The translations under genes and the position numbers were made by a program. The notes below the pieces were generated by a model, which was given only the letters and a program-made list of their open reading frames with translations, did not search any database and was not told the DNA's origin. A DNA stretch of 64,000 nucleotides, taken from assembly GCA_019637795.1 (NCBI GenBank), contig JAHBUY010000001.1:951001-1015000 (forward strand), written 5' to 3'. Below, in pieces: positions 35,992-43,576 of the stretch; within the stretch, counting starts at the first letter, position 1; each line of letters opens with the position of its first letter. The stretch comes from a bacterium (GTDB lineage Bacteria; Desulfobacterota; Binatia; HRBIN30; CADEER01).

Positions 35992-37620
35992 ATGGCCGGC
36001 GAGCCGCGATTCGACCTCGAGCTGCTCGGGTACCGCAACGACCTGGCGCGGGAGCGGGTGCTGTCGATGTTGCGCCGCGTGCCCGAGATCGGCGGCTCGG
36101 CGGTGATCGCCCGCGACACCCCCCTGCCGCACCGCCTCGAAGCCGGCCTCCCGCACGAGCAGGGGCTGCGCCTCCTCGGCGCGCTGCGCGACCACGGGGC
36201 GCACGTCCGGCTGGTCCCCTCGGTCGCCGCGGTCGCCCCGACGCCCGCCCCGCCGCCAGTCGCCGCCGCGCCGCCGGCGCATCGGCGCGGCACGGCGCCG
36301 GCGCTCGCCGCCCTGGTGCTGGTCGCCCTCGCCGCCGCCCTGCTGGCGCGCCTTCTGCCGCTGCCGCGGCCGCAGCCGGCGCAGCGGCCCGAGCCGGCGC
36401 TGGCGCTGGCGCCGTTCGAGCAGGCGGCAGGCGAGGCGCGCGGCGGCGGCGGCTCCGGTTCGCATCGGCTCAACGACGAGGCGGTGGAGCTGAACGCCGC
36501 CGGTCGCTACCAGGCCGCCGCCGACCGCCTGCGCGAAGCGCTCGCCGGGGCGCCGGAGGAGCCGGCGCTGCGCCGCAATCTGCGCACCGTGCTGCAGAAC
36601 TGGGCGGTGGCCGAGCTCAACGCCGATCGCCCGCGCGATGCCGTGCCGCTGCTCGAGGAGGCGCTGGCGATCGCCGAGGATCCGGCGGTGCTGAGCGCGC
36701 TCGGCATCGCCCACGTGCGCCAGGGCGATTTCCAGGTCGGCCGCGACCTGCTCGAGCGCGCCGACGCGCAGGGCGCGCGCGACGCGGCGACCCTCACCGC
36801 CCTCGCCACCGCCGATCGCCAACTCGGCGATCGCGCCGCGGCGGTCGACGCGCTGCACCGGGCCCGCGAGGCCGGCGCCCGCGGCGCCGACTTCGACGCC
36901 ATGGTGCTGCGCGCCGAGCGCGAGATGGACGCGGAGTGGGATTTCGACGAGACCCGCAGCGCGCATTTCACCATCGGCTTCGCCGGCGAGCGCGAGAGCC
37001 AGGCCGCCGCCGGCCTGGTCGCCCAGGTCCTCGAGAGCGCCTACTTCCACGTCGGCAACAAGCTCGACCTCTATCCGGCGGAGCGCGTTCCGGTGGTCCT
37101 CTACCCGAGCGAGGATTTCCACGACGTCACCCAGACGCCGGGCTGGACCGCCGGCGTCTACGACGGCCGCATCAAGCTGCCGGTCGGCGGCCTGGCCGAG
37201 ACCGACCGCGAGGTGCTCGAGCGCACCCTGCGCCACGAGTACGGCCACGTCCTGGTGCACCAGCTCACGCGCGGCCGCTGCCCGGTGTGGCTCAACGAGG
37301 GCGTCGCCATCTGGGCCGAGGAGAGCCGCGACGGCGAGCGCGCCGACTGGGCCCTGCAGGGCATCGCCGGCCAGCGGCTCTTCCGCCTCGGCGATCTCGC
37401 CGGCCCGTTCACCCGCCTGCCGGCCGACCGCGTGCCGGTGGCCTACGCGCAGAGCTATCTCGCGGTGCGCGCCCTGGTCGACGGGCACGGCGCGCAGCGG
37501 CTGCGCGCGCTCCTCGAACGCATCGGCAACGGCGCCAGCTTCGAGCGCGCCTTCCAGGAGACCCTGTACGGCGACCCGGCGGCCTTCGAGGAGGCGCTGC
37601 TGCGCCAGCTCACCGGCTGA
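35992..37620 (+). CDS. TPR protein with peptidase MA-like zinc metalloprotease domain
   Basis: The 542-residue protein has a short N-terminal domain (about 1-75), a Pro/Ala linker, one membrane segment (LAALVLVALAAALLARLLPL), TPR-like helices (about 160-300) and a C-terminal gluzincin domain. The zinc motif is HEYGH in LRHEYGHVLVHQL, followed by PVWLNEGVAIWAEE, which supplies the third ligand Glu as in the peptidase MA family. The domain order implies a membrane-anchored protease facing the periplasm. Substrate unknown. Confidence 0.87.
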   Translation: MAGEPRFDLELLGYRNDLARERVLSMLRRVPEIGGSAVIARDTPLPHRLEAGLPHEQGLRLLGALRDHGAHVRLVPSVAAVAPTPAPPPVAAAPPAHRRGTAPALAALVLVALAAALLARLLPLPRPQPAQRPEPALALAPFEQAAGEARGGGGSGSHRLNDEAVELNAAGRYQAAADRLREALAGAPEEPALRRNLRTVLQNWAVAELNADRPRDAVPLLEEALAIAEDPAVLSALGIAHVRQGDFQVGRDLLERADAQGARDAATLTALATADRQLGDRAAAVDALHRAREAGARGADFDAMVLRAEREMDAEWDFDETRSAHFTIGFAGERESQAAAGLVAQVLESAYFHVGNKLDLYPAERVPVVLYPSEDFHDVTQTPGWTAGVYDGRIKLPVGGLAETDREVLERTLRHEYGHVLVHQLTRGRCPVWLNEGVAIWAEESRDGERADWALQGIAGQRLFRLGDLAGPFTRLPADRVPVAYAQSYLAVRALVDGHGAQRLRALLERIGNGASFERAFQETLYGDPAAFEEALLRQLTG

Positions 37621-37674
37621 GCCGGGCCGCCACGGGGAATGATCGGACCGCCGGTTCGTGCTACTGCGCAGCCC

Positions 37675-39048
37675 ATGCAGGGCATGCTGAACGAGGCCGA
37701 GCTGCGCGACCTGGCGGCGCGCGGCGAGATCGACACCGTCCTGGTGGTCTTTCCCGATCTCTACGGACGCCTGGTGGGCAAGCGGTACGACGCCGAGCTC
37801 TTCTGCGCCGAGGTGGCGGCGCACGGCATGCACGCCTGCGATTACCTCCTCGCCTGCGACATGGAGATGGACCCGGTGCCCGGGTACCGCTTCACCTCGT
37901 GGGAGAAGGGCTACGGCGACGTGCGCTGCCGGCCGGACCCGGCGACGCTGCGCCGCGCCGCCTGGCTCGAGCGCACGGCGCTGGTGCTCTGCGACGTCCA
38001 CGCCGACGCCGACGATGCGCTGGTCGCGGTCGCCCCGCGCACCATCCTCCGCCGCCAGCTCGAGCGCGCCGCCGCCGCCGGCTACGTGCCGATGGGCGCC
38101 TCGGAGCTCGAGTTCTTCATCCTCCGCGACAGCTACGAGCAGGCGCACGCCAAGGGCTTCGACCGCCTGACCCATGCCGGCTGGTTCATCGAGGACTACC
38201 ACACCCTGCAGGGGTCGAAGGTGGAACCGCTGGTCGGCGCCATGCGCCGGGCGCTGAAGGCCTCGGGCGTGCCGGTCGAATCGTCGAAGGGCGAGTGGGG
38301 CCCCGGCCAGCACGAGCTCAACGTGCGCTACGCGCCGTTCCTCGAGATGTGCGACCGCCACGTCATCTACAAGCAGGCGGCGAAGGACCTCGCCATCCAG
38401 CAGGGCTGCGCCGTGACCTTCATGGCCAAGCTCGACGAACAGCTCGCCGGCAGCTCGATGCACCTGCACTCCAGCCTGTGGGCGGACGGCGGCGCCCGCG
38501 CCGCCTTCGACGCCCCGGCGCCCGCGCCGGGGGCGCTGCCCGACCTCTGCCGCTGGTGGCTCGGCGGCCTCATGCGCCACGCCCGCGCCTGCACGCTGCT
38601 GTTCGCGCCGTACGTCAACTCCTACAAGCGCTTCCGCGCCGGCTCGTTCGCGCCGACGGCGATCGCCTGGGCGCACGACAATCGCACCGCCGGCTTCCGC
38701 ATCGTCGGCCACGGACCGTCGCTGCGGGTCGAGTGCCGCATCCCCGGCGCCGACGCCAATCCGTACCTGGCGTTCGCCGCCACGCTCGCCGCCGGGCTCG
38801 ACGGCATCGCCCAGCGCATCGAACCGCCGGCGCGCTTCGACGGCGACGCCTACGCGGCGGCCGAGCTGCCGCGGGTGCCGGCGACGCTGCCGGAGGCGAT
38901 CGCCGACTTCGAGGCCTCGCCGCTGTTCCGCGCCGCCTTCGGCGCCGAGGTGGTCGACCACCTGGTCCACTTCGCGCGCACCGAGCAGCGCAAGTTCGAC
39001 GAGACCGTGACCACCTGGGAGCGCCGGCGCTATCTCGAGCGCGCATGA
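37675..39048 (+). CDS. puuA-like: Glutamine synthetase-family, probable gamma-glutamylpolyamine synthetase
   Basis: The protein is 457 residues from the ATG at 37675; a start at 37639 is possible. It has glutamine-synthetase-fold signatures: GASELEFFIL, EWGPGQHELN, the ATP-binding MHLHSSLW and YVNSYKRF with the following RIVGHGPSLRVECRIPGADANPY. It lacks the tyrosine adenylylation region of housekeeping GlnA. The next gene, overlapping by ATGA, is a gamma-glutamyl-GABA hydrolase relative, which is the PuuA-PuuD pairing of putrescine catabolism. Ligation of glutamate to an amine is therefore the best guess. Confidence 0.85.
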   Translation: MQGMLNEAELRDLAARGEIDTVLVVFPDLYGRLVGKRYDAELFCAEVAAHGMHACDYLLACDMEMDPVPGYRFTSWEKGYGDVRCRPDPATLRRAAWLERTALVLCDVHADADDALVAVAPRTILRRQLERAAAAGYVPMGASELEFFILRDSYEQAHAKGFDRLTHAGWFIEDYHTLQGSKVEPLVGAMRRALKASGVPVESSKGEWGPGQHELNVRYAPFLEMCDRHVIYKQAAKDLAIQQGCAVTFMAKLDEQLAGSSMHLHSSLWADGGARAAFDAPAPAPGALPDLCRWWLGGLMRHARACTLLFAPYVNSYKRFRAGSFAPTAIAWAHDNRTAGFRIVGHGPSLRVECRIPGADANPYLAFAATLAAGLDGIAQRIEPPARFDGDAYAAAELPRVPATLPEAIADFEASPLFRAAFGAEVVDHLVHFARTEQRKFDETVTTWERRRYLERA

Positions 39049-39812
39049 ACCTGAACCTCAGCGCGCCGCGCCGCCTCGGCGCCATCGATCTTCCCCTGGT
39101 CGGCATCTCGTCGTACGCGCGCGCCGGCCAGCGCGTCGTCTCCTTCGCCATCCCCACCGGCTACGTCGACGCCGTTCGCGGCGCCGGCGGCGTGCCGATC
39201 ATGCTGCCGGTCGGCGAGCCCGATCCGGGCAAGCTGCTCGCCCTGCTGAGCGCCCTGATCGTCTCCGGCGGCGGCGACATCGATCCCGCCGCCTACGGCG
39301 GGTCGACCCACGAAACGGTGTATTCCGTGTGCGAGGAGCGCGACGCCTTCGAATTCGCCCTCACCCGCGCCGCGCTCGCCGACACGCGGGTGCCGATGCT
39401 CTGCATCTGCCGCGGCCTGCAGGTGCTGAACGTCGTCTGCGGCGGCTCGCTGCACGTGCACCTGCCGGAGGCCGTCGGCGAGCAGGTCGATCATCGGCTG
39501 CCGGAGCGGCGGCCGACCGCGCACCGCGTCCGCGTCGACCCGGACAGCCGTCTCGCCGCCATCCTCGGCACCACCGACTGCGAGATCGTCTCCTGGCACC
39601 ACCAGGCGATCGATCGCCTCGGCGACGACCTGCGTCCCGTCGCCTGGGCCGACGACGGCGTCATCGAGGCCGTCGAGCACGTCCGCCACCCCTGGTGCAT
39701 CGCCGTCCAGTGGCACCCCGAGATGCAGCTCGGCGACCCGATCCAGTCGCGGCTGTTCCGCGCCCTGGTCGGCACCCTGGATCCACGGATGCAGACGGAT
39801 GGCCGCGGATGA
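39045..39812 (+). CDS. puuD-like: Class I glutamine amidotransferase, gamma-glutamyl-GABA hydrolase-like (peptidase C26)
   Basis: The protein is 255 residues from an ATG overlapping the previous stop (ATGA). It shows the family landmarks VSGGGDIDPAAYG, the nucleophile in LCICRGLQVLNV (Cys122) and the catalytic pair in AVQWHPEMQ. PuuD-type enzymes release the amino acid from gamma-glutamyl conjugates made by PuuA. The last ~10 residues (DPRMQTDGRG) and the stop lie inside a palindromic repeat at 39781-39888, so the native C-terminus was probably replaced by repeat DNA. Confidence 0.88.
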   Translation: MNLNLSAPRRLGAIDLPLVGISSYARAGQRVVSFAIPTGYVDAVRGAGGVPIMLPVGEPDPGKLLALLSALIVSGGGDIDPAAYGGSTHETVYSVCEERDAFEFALTRAALADTRVPMLCICRGLQVLNVVCGGSLHVHLPEAVGEQVDHRLPERRPTAHRVRVDPDSRLAAILGTTDCEIVSWHHQAIDRLGDDLRPVAWADDGVIEAVEHVRHPWCIAVQWHPEMQLGDPIQSRLFRALVGTLDPRMQTDGRG

Positions 39813-39888
39813 ACACGACTGACCACCGCGCTCGCGAACCGGCATCGGCTTCGTGGGCTTGGTGGTCATTCGCGTGCATTTGTGGTTC
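39781..39888. repeat. Palindromic CACGGATG-type repeat between puuD-like gene and SDR
   Basis: The left arm reads ATCCACGGATGCAGACGGAT then GGCCGCGGATG. The reverse complement of the right arm reads AACCACAAATGCACGCGAAT then GACCACC. The arms pair imperfectly over about 28 bases. This resembles the common environmental repeat built of CACGGATG/CACGAATG units and is distinct from the CACGGAG family. It overlaps the end of one gene and ends ten bases before the next. Confidence 0.7.
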
Positions 39889-39897
39889 TTCCTCGCC

Positions 39898-40677
39898 ATG
39901 GCAGGACGACTCGCGAACAAGGTGGCGCTGATCACCGGCGCCGGTGGTGGCATCGGGCGCGCCTCGGCGCGGCGCTTCGCGGCGGAGGGGGCCAGGGTCG
40001 TGGTCTCCGACGCGATCGAAGCGGCGGGACGGGCGACGGTCGACGCGGTGCGGGCGGCGGGCGGCGAGGCCGATTTCGTCGGTGGCGACGTCGTCCGCGC
40101 CGCCGACGTCGCGGCGATGGTCGAATTCGCCGAACGCCGCTACGGCGCCCTGCACGTGCTGTTCAACAACGCCGGCATCTTTCCCGACGAGGACGGCTCG
40201 GTGATCGACACCGACGAGGCGGTGTTCGACCGCGTCATCGCGGTCAACCTCAAGGGCGTGTTCCTCGGCTGCAAGTACGGCATACCGGCGCTGCTGCGCG
40301 CCGGCGGCGGCTCGGTCATCAACACCGCCTCGTTCGTCGCCGTCATGGGCGCCGCGACCTCGCAGAGCGCCTACACGGCGTCCAAGGGCGGCGTGCTGGC
40401 GCTGACGCGCGAGATCGCGGTCGAGCTCGCGCGCCAGAACATCCGCGCCAACGCCCTCTGCCCGGGGCCGGTCAACACGCCGCTGCTGCAGGCCCTGCTC
40501 GCCGACCCCGCCGCCCGCGCCCGTCGCATGGTACACCTGCCGATGGGCCGCCTGGCCGAGGCCGAGGAGATCGCCAACGCGGCGCTGTTCCTCGCCTCCG
40601 ACGAATCCTCGTACGTGAACGGCTCGACCTTCCTGGTCGACGGCGGCACCGCGGGCGCCTACGTCACGCCGCTCTAG
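39898..40677 (+). CDS. SDR-family oxidoreductase (3-ketoacyl reductase-like)
   Basis: The protein is 259 residues from the ATG at 39898. It has TGAGGGIG, NNAGIFPDEDG, the catalytic region NTASFVAVMG with YTASK, and the closing VNGSTFLVDGG typical of FabG-like SDRs. It follows the PuuA/PuuD-like pair, so it might oxidise a hydroxy or aldehyde intermediate, but this is only positional inference. Its TAG stop lies inside the CTAG border of the palindromic element at 40674, so the insertion may have defined the end of the protein. Confidence 0.88.
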   Translation: MAGRLANKVALITGAGGGIGRASARRFAAEGARVVVSDAIEAAGRATVDAVRAAGGEADFVGGDVVRAADVAAMVEFAERRYGALHVLFNNAGIFPDEDGSVIDTDEAVFDRVIAVNLKGVFLGCKYGIPALLRAGGGSVINTASFVAVMGAATSQSAYTASKGGVLALTREIAVELARQNIRANALCPGPVNTPLLQALLADPAARARRMVHLPMGRLAEAEEIANAALFLASDESSYVNGSTFLVDGGTAGAYVTPL

Positions 40678-40839
40678 TGTCCCGAGTTGGAAGTTCGTTG
40701 CCTATTTCGGCAAGCAATCGGCGCCCCTGGCAAGGCGTCCCGACGCAGGAATATCGGGAATATTCCAAGGAGGGGCAACGCAGCCAGGGGCGTCGAGGGC
40801 CGGCGAAATAGGTGACGAACTTCCGACTCGGGACACTAG
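40674..40839. repeat. MITE-like palindromic element with CTAG ends (copy 2)
   Basis: This 166-base element begins CTAGTGTCCCGAGTTGGAAG at the left, and the reverse complement of the right end begins CTAGTGTCCCGAGTCGGAAG; pairing continues through TTCGT..CCTATTTCG, about 33 of 36 bases. Inner arms GCCCCTGGC/GCCAGGGGC and a central GGAATAT/ATATTCC stem make it a near-complete hairpin. Left CTAG includes the stop codon of the SDR gene; right CTAG is shared with the adjoining heptad palindrome. It shares CTAGTGTC ends and size with the element at 4489-4646. Confidence 0.85.
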
Positions 40840-41032
40840 CCTCGATCTGACGAAAACATCTCACCACGGAGACACGGAGACACGGAGTAACCCGGACCAG
40901 AGGGGGTTCGGGGCGACATCCCCAACGCCATCAGCAATGGCCCTGGGAATCGCACCCACCCGCCATTCCGACGCTGCACCCTCCGTATCTCCGTGCCTCC
41001 GTGGTGAAGTTGTTTTGTCGTATCGAGACTAG
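40836..41032. repeat. Palindromic CACGGAG-heptad repeat bounded by CTAG (copy 2)
   Basis: The left arm (40836-40887) and the right arm (41032 back to 40981) align over 52 bases with about 42 matches. Each starts CTAG[C/T]CTCGAT, passes through GAC[G/A]AAA and ends in three heptads (CACCACGGAG, CACGGAG, CACGGAG). It directly abuts the preceding MITE-like element and shares its CTAG. The ~93-base interior has no recognisable coding content. Confidence 0.85.
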
Positions 41033-41564
41033 CCCCGGCGCAGGCAGGCTCGGGTCGGGCGCCGACCGCGAAGCCGTCGCGGACCACGGCCGGGGCACGG
41101 GTCGAGAGCCCCCCGCCGCGGCGGGAATGGTTGGCCAGCCCTTCCCGCAGCCGGCGGAAACCGCCCCCCGGGAACCCCGTCCACCGGGCTGGGCCACCGC
41201 ACACGCTTGTACGGCGCCGCTGTACAGGTCCGTTCAGTGGCCGGGGAGCTGCTGCCGAGATCCGGCTGCCGACCGTGGCACGCGGCTTGCCCTACCCCTC
41301 CCCAGCGAAACGCAGTGGGGAGGGAAGGGACATGCAGGTGATCGCGACGGGGAAGTGGTCGAAGGCGTTGAAGCGGTGGCAGATGGTGGTGGCGATCCGG
41401 CGCCCGGGGAAGGACGCCCCGGTGGCGCGGCGCCAGCCGACCCGTCCGGCGAAGTGACCGATCCCTCTCCCACCGGAGAGGGCCGGGCCTCCGCGGCCGC
41501 GGCCCCCCTGGTGTGAACCCCGCCCTTCCCTGTAGGCAGACTGCCGCGAAGGAGCGGGTGGGCG
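41033..41564. other. Intergenic region with hairpins upstream of fluC/crcB
   Basis: No convincing gene is seen. Two hairpins are evident: CCCTCCCCA/TGGGGAGGG at 41296-41324 and CCCTCTC/GAGAGGG at 41463-41482, both of the kind common in intergenic repeats. A 41-codon frame at 41332-41457 starts behind a GGAGGG sequence, but that sequence is the hairpin arm itself. No fluoride riboswitch core was recognised ahead of fluC. Confidence 0.5.
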
Positions 41565-41951
41565 GTGCGACTGTTCTGGATCTGCGTCGGTGGGGCGTTC
41601 GGCAGCGGCGCCCGGTATCTGTTGTCCGGTTGGGTCCTCGAGCAGTTCGGCCCGGCGTTTCCCTCGGGGACGCTGGCGGTCAACGTCATCGGCTCGTTTC
41701 TGCTCGGGCTGCTGATGTATCTCGGCGTCGAGGCCGGCATGCTGCCGCCGACCCTGCGCCTGGCGTTGACCACGGGGCTGATGGGCGGGTTCACCACCTA
41801 TTCGACGTTCAGCTACGAGACGATGCGCTATCTCCAGGACGGCGCCTGGGCGCTGGCGGCGATCAACATCGCCGTCACGGTGGTCGCCTGTCTGATCGCC
41901 TGCCTGTTCGGTTGGGGCGTGGCGCAGTGGCTGGCGGGGCAGTCCGCCTGA
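41565..41951 (+). CDS. crcB: Fluoride ion channel FluC/CrcB
   Basis: The protein is 128 residues from a GTG with AAGGAG upstream. It has four membrane segments and the conserved CrcB motifs GGAFGSGARY, NVIGSFLLG and GLMGGFTTYSTFSYE. The last includes the Phe-box and TxxTFS pore residues. It forms a dimeric channel that lets fluoride leave the cell. A DUF190 gene follows after 14 bases, a common companion. Confidence 0.95.
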   Translation: MRLFWICVGGAFGSGARYLLSGWVLEQFGPAFPSGTLAVNVIGSFLLGLLMYLGVEAGMLPPTLRLALTTGLMGGFTTYSTFSYETMRYLQDGAWALAAINIAVTVVACLIACLFGWGVAQWLAGQSA

Positions 41952-41965
41952 AGGGAGCATCGATC

Positions 41966-42316
41966 ATGCGCGTGCTGACGGGTGAGCAGGTTCTGGTCCG
42001 CATCTTCATCGGCGAGTCGGATCGCTGGCATCATCAACCGCTGCACCTGGCGCTGGTCGAGCGGCTGCGTCGCGAGGGTTTCGCCGGCGCCACCGTCTTC
42101 CACGGCGTCTCCGGCTTCGGCGCCCGCAGCGTCCTGCACACCGCGAGCATCCTCCGCCTCTCGGAGGACCTGCCGGTGGTCGTGGAGATCGTCGACTCCG
42201 CCGAACAGATCGAGAAGCTGACGCCGATCCTCGACGAAATGGTGAGCGAGGGCCTGGTGACGATGGAGAAGGTGCAGGTGTTGAAGTACGCGTCCGGTCC
42301 GCGGCCGAGCGCCTGA
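41966..42316 (+). CDS. DUF190-family protein
   Basis: The protein is 116 residues with GGGAG ahead of the ATG. It has the DUF190 pattern: VLVRIFIGESDRWHHQPLH, GFAGATVFHGVSGFGARSVLHT and VVVEIVDSAEQI, a ferredoxin-like fold related to PII proteins. DUF190 genes often sit beside crcB, so a supporting role in fluoride tolerance is inferred, but none is proven here. Confidence 0.92.
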   Translation: MRVLTGEQVLVRIFIGESDRWHHQPLHLALVERLRREGFAGATVFHGVSGFGARSVLHTASILRLSEDLPVVVEIVDSAEQIEKLTPILDEMVSEGLVTMEKVQVLKYASGPRPSA

Positions 42317-42363
42317 CGGCGCGAGCGGGCATCGGCGACGGCGGGTGTGATACAGCCGCCGGC

Positions 42364-43548
42364 ATGGAGCTGAACCCGTTCTCCTGGGACTTCCACGCCG
42401 ATCCCTATCCGACGTACCGCTGGCTGCGCGATCACGCGCCGGTGTATCGCAACGAGGCGCTCGGCTTCTTCGCGCTGTCGCGCTGGGACGACGTCGTCGC
42501 CGCCTCGCTGGCGCACGAGGTGTACAGCTCGGCGCAGGGCACGGTCCTGGAGATGGACCGCGCGATCGCCGAGAGCTTTCCGATCATCATCTTCATGGAC
42601 CCGCCGCGGCAGACGCGCCTGCGCCGCCTGGTGAGCAAGGCCTTCACCCCGGCGCGCATCGCCGCCCTCGAGCCGTTCATCCGCGCCACCGCCGTCGCGC
42701 TGCTCGACCGGATGCGCGACGCCGGCGGCTGCGACTTCATCGCCGACTTCGCCGCGCGCCTGCCGATCGCGGTCATCAGCGCCATGATCGGCGTCCCCGA
42801 CGGCGACCGCGACATGGTCCGCGCGTGGACCGACGAGTCGCTCGATCGGGACGCGGACAGTCCCCAGATCCCCGCCCGCGCCCTCGCCGCCAGCGCCCGC
42901 CTCGGGCAGTACTTCTACGCCCTCGCGAGCGAGAAGCGCGCCCATCCCAGCGACGACATGATCAGCCTCCTGGCGCACGCCGAGGTCATCGATGACGAGG
43001 GCGGCGCGCAGCGTCTGACCGACGCCGAGCTGGTCGGCTTCTGCAACCTGCTGTCGGCGGCCGGCAACGAGACGGTGACCAAGCTGCTCGGCAACGCCGT
43101 CGTGCTCCTCGCCCGCCACCCCGAGCAGCGGCGCCGCCTGGTCGCCGATCCGGGGCGCATCCCCGACGCGGTCGAGGAATGCCTGCGCTACTGGCCGCCG
43201 TCGCAGTACCAGGGGCGGACGCTGACCCGCGACGTCGCCCTGCACGGCGTCACCATGCCGCGCGGCGCCTTCGTCCTCCTGCTCACCGGCGCCGCCTGTC
43301 GCGACGAGCGCCAGTTCGCGGATGCCGACCGCTTCGACATCGCGCGCGAGGTGCCGTTGCAGCTCGCCTTCGGCCACGGCGCCCACAAGTGCCTCGGCGC
43401 CGCGCTCGCCCGTCTGGAGAGCCGCATCGCCCTCGAGGAGCTGCACGCCCGCATCCCCGCGTACGAGATCGACGAAGCCGCCTGCCGCCGCGTCCACATG
43501 AGCAACGTCCACGGCTTCGCCGCGGTGCCGATGACCTGGACGCGGTGA
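42364..43548 (+). CDS. Cytochrome P450
   Basis: The 394-residue soluble P450 carries the heme-binding motif FGHGAHKCLGAALARLE (Cys ligand near residue 343), the I-helix AAGNETV (oxygen activation; Asn replaces the usual acidic or Gly position before Glu-Thr) and an ExxR at EECLRYW. It resembles bacterial class I P450s. No ferredoxin or reductase gene adjoins it, so electron partners are encoded elsewhere. Substrate unknown. Confidence 0.93.
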   Translation: MELNPFSWDFHADPYPTYRWLRDHAPVYRNEALGFFALSRWDDVVAASLAHEVYSSAQGTVLEMDRAIAESFPIIIFMDPPRQTRLRRLVSKAFTPARIAALEPFIRATAVALLDRMRDAGGCDFIADFAARLPIAVISAMIGVPDGDRDMVRAWTDESLDRDADSPQIPARALAASARLGQYFYALASEKRAHPSDDMISLLAHAEVIDDEGGAQRLTDAELVGFCNLLSAAGNETVTKLLGNAVVLLARHPEQRRRLVADPGRIPDAVEECLRYWPPSQYQGRTLTRDVALHGVTMPRGAFVLLLTGAACRDERQFADADRFDIAREVPLQLAFGHGAHKCLGAALARLESRIALEELHARIPAYEIDEAACRRVHMSNVHGFAAVPMTWTR

Positions 43549-43576
43549 TCGCGGGTCGCCCGCCTGGCGGGCGGAC

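Noticed and set aside
41332..41457. 41-codon frame with an apparent strong ribosome site
   Set aside because: The GGAGGG is the arm of a hairpin repeat and the product is basic and unrecognised; treated as intergenic repeat DNA.
41480..41564. Fluoride riboswitch ahead of crcB
   Set aside because: The conserved riboswitch core could not be found by eye in the leader.
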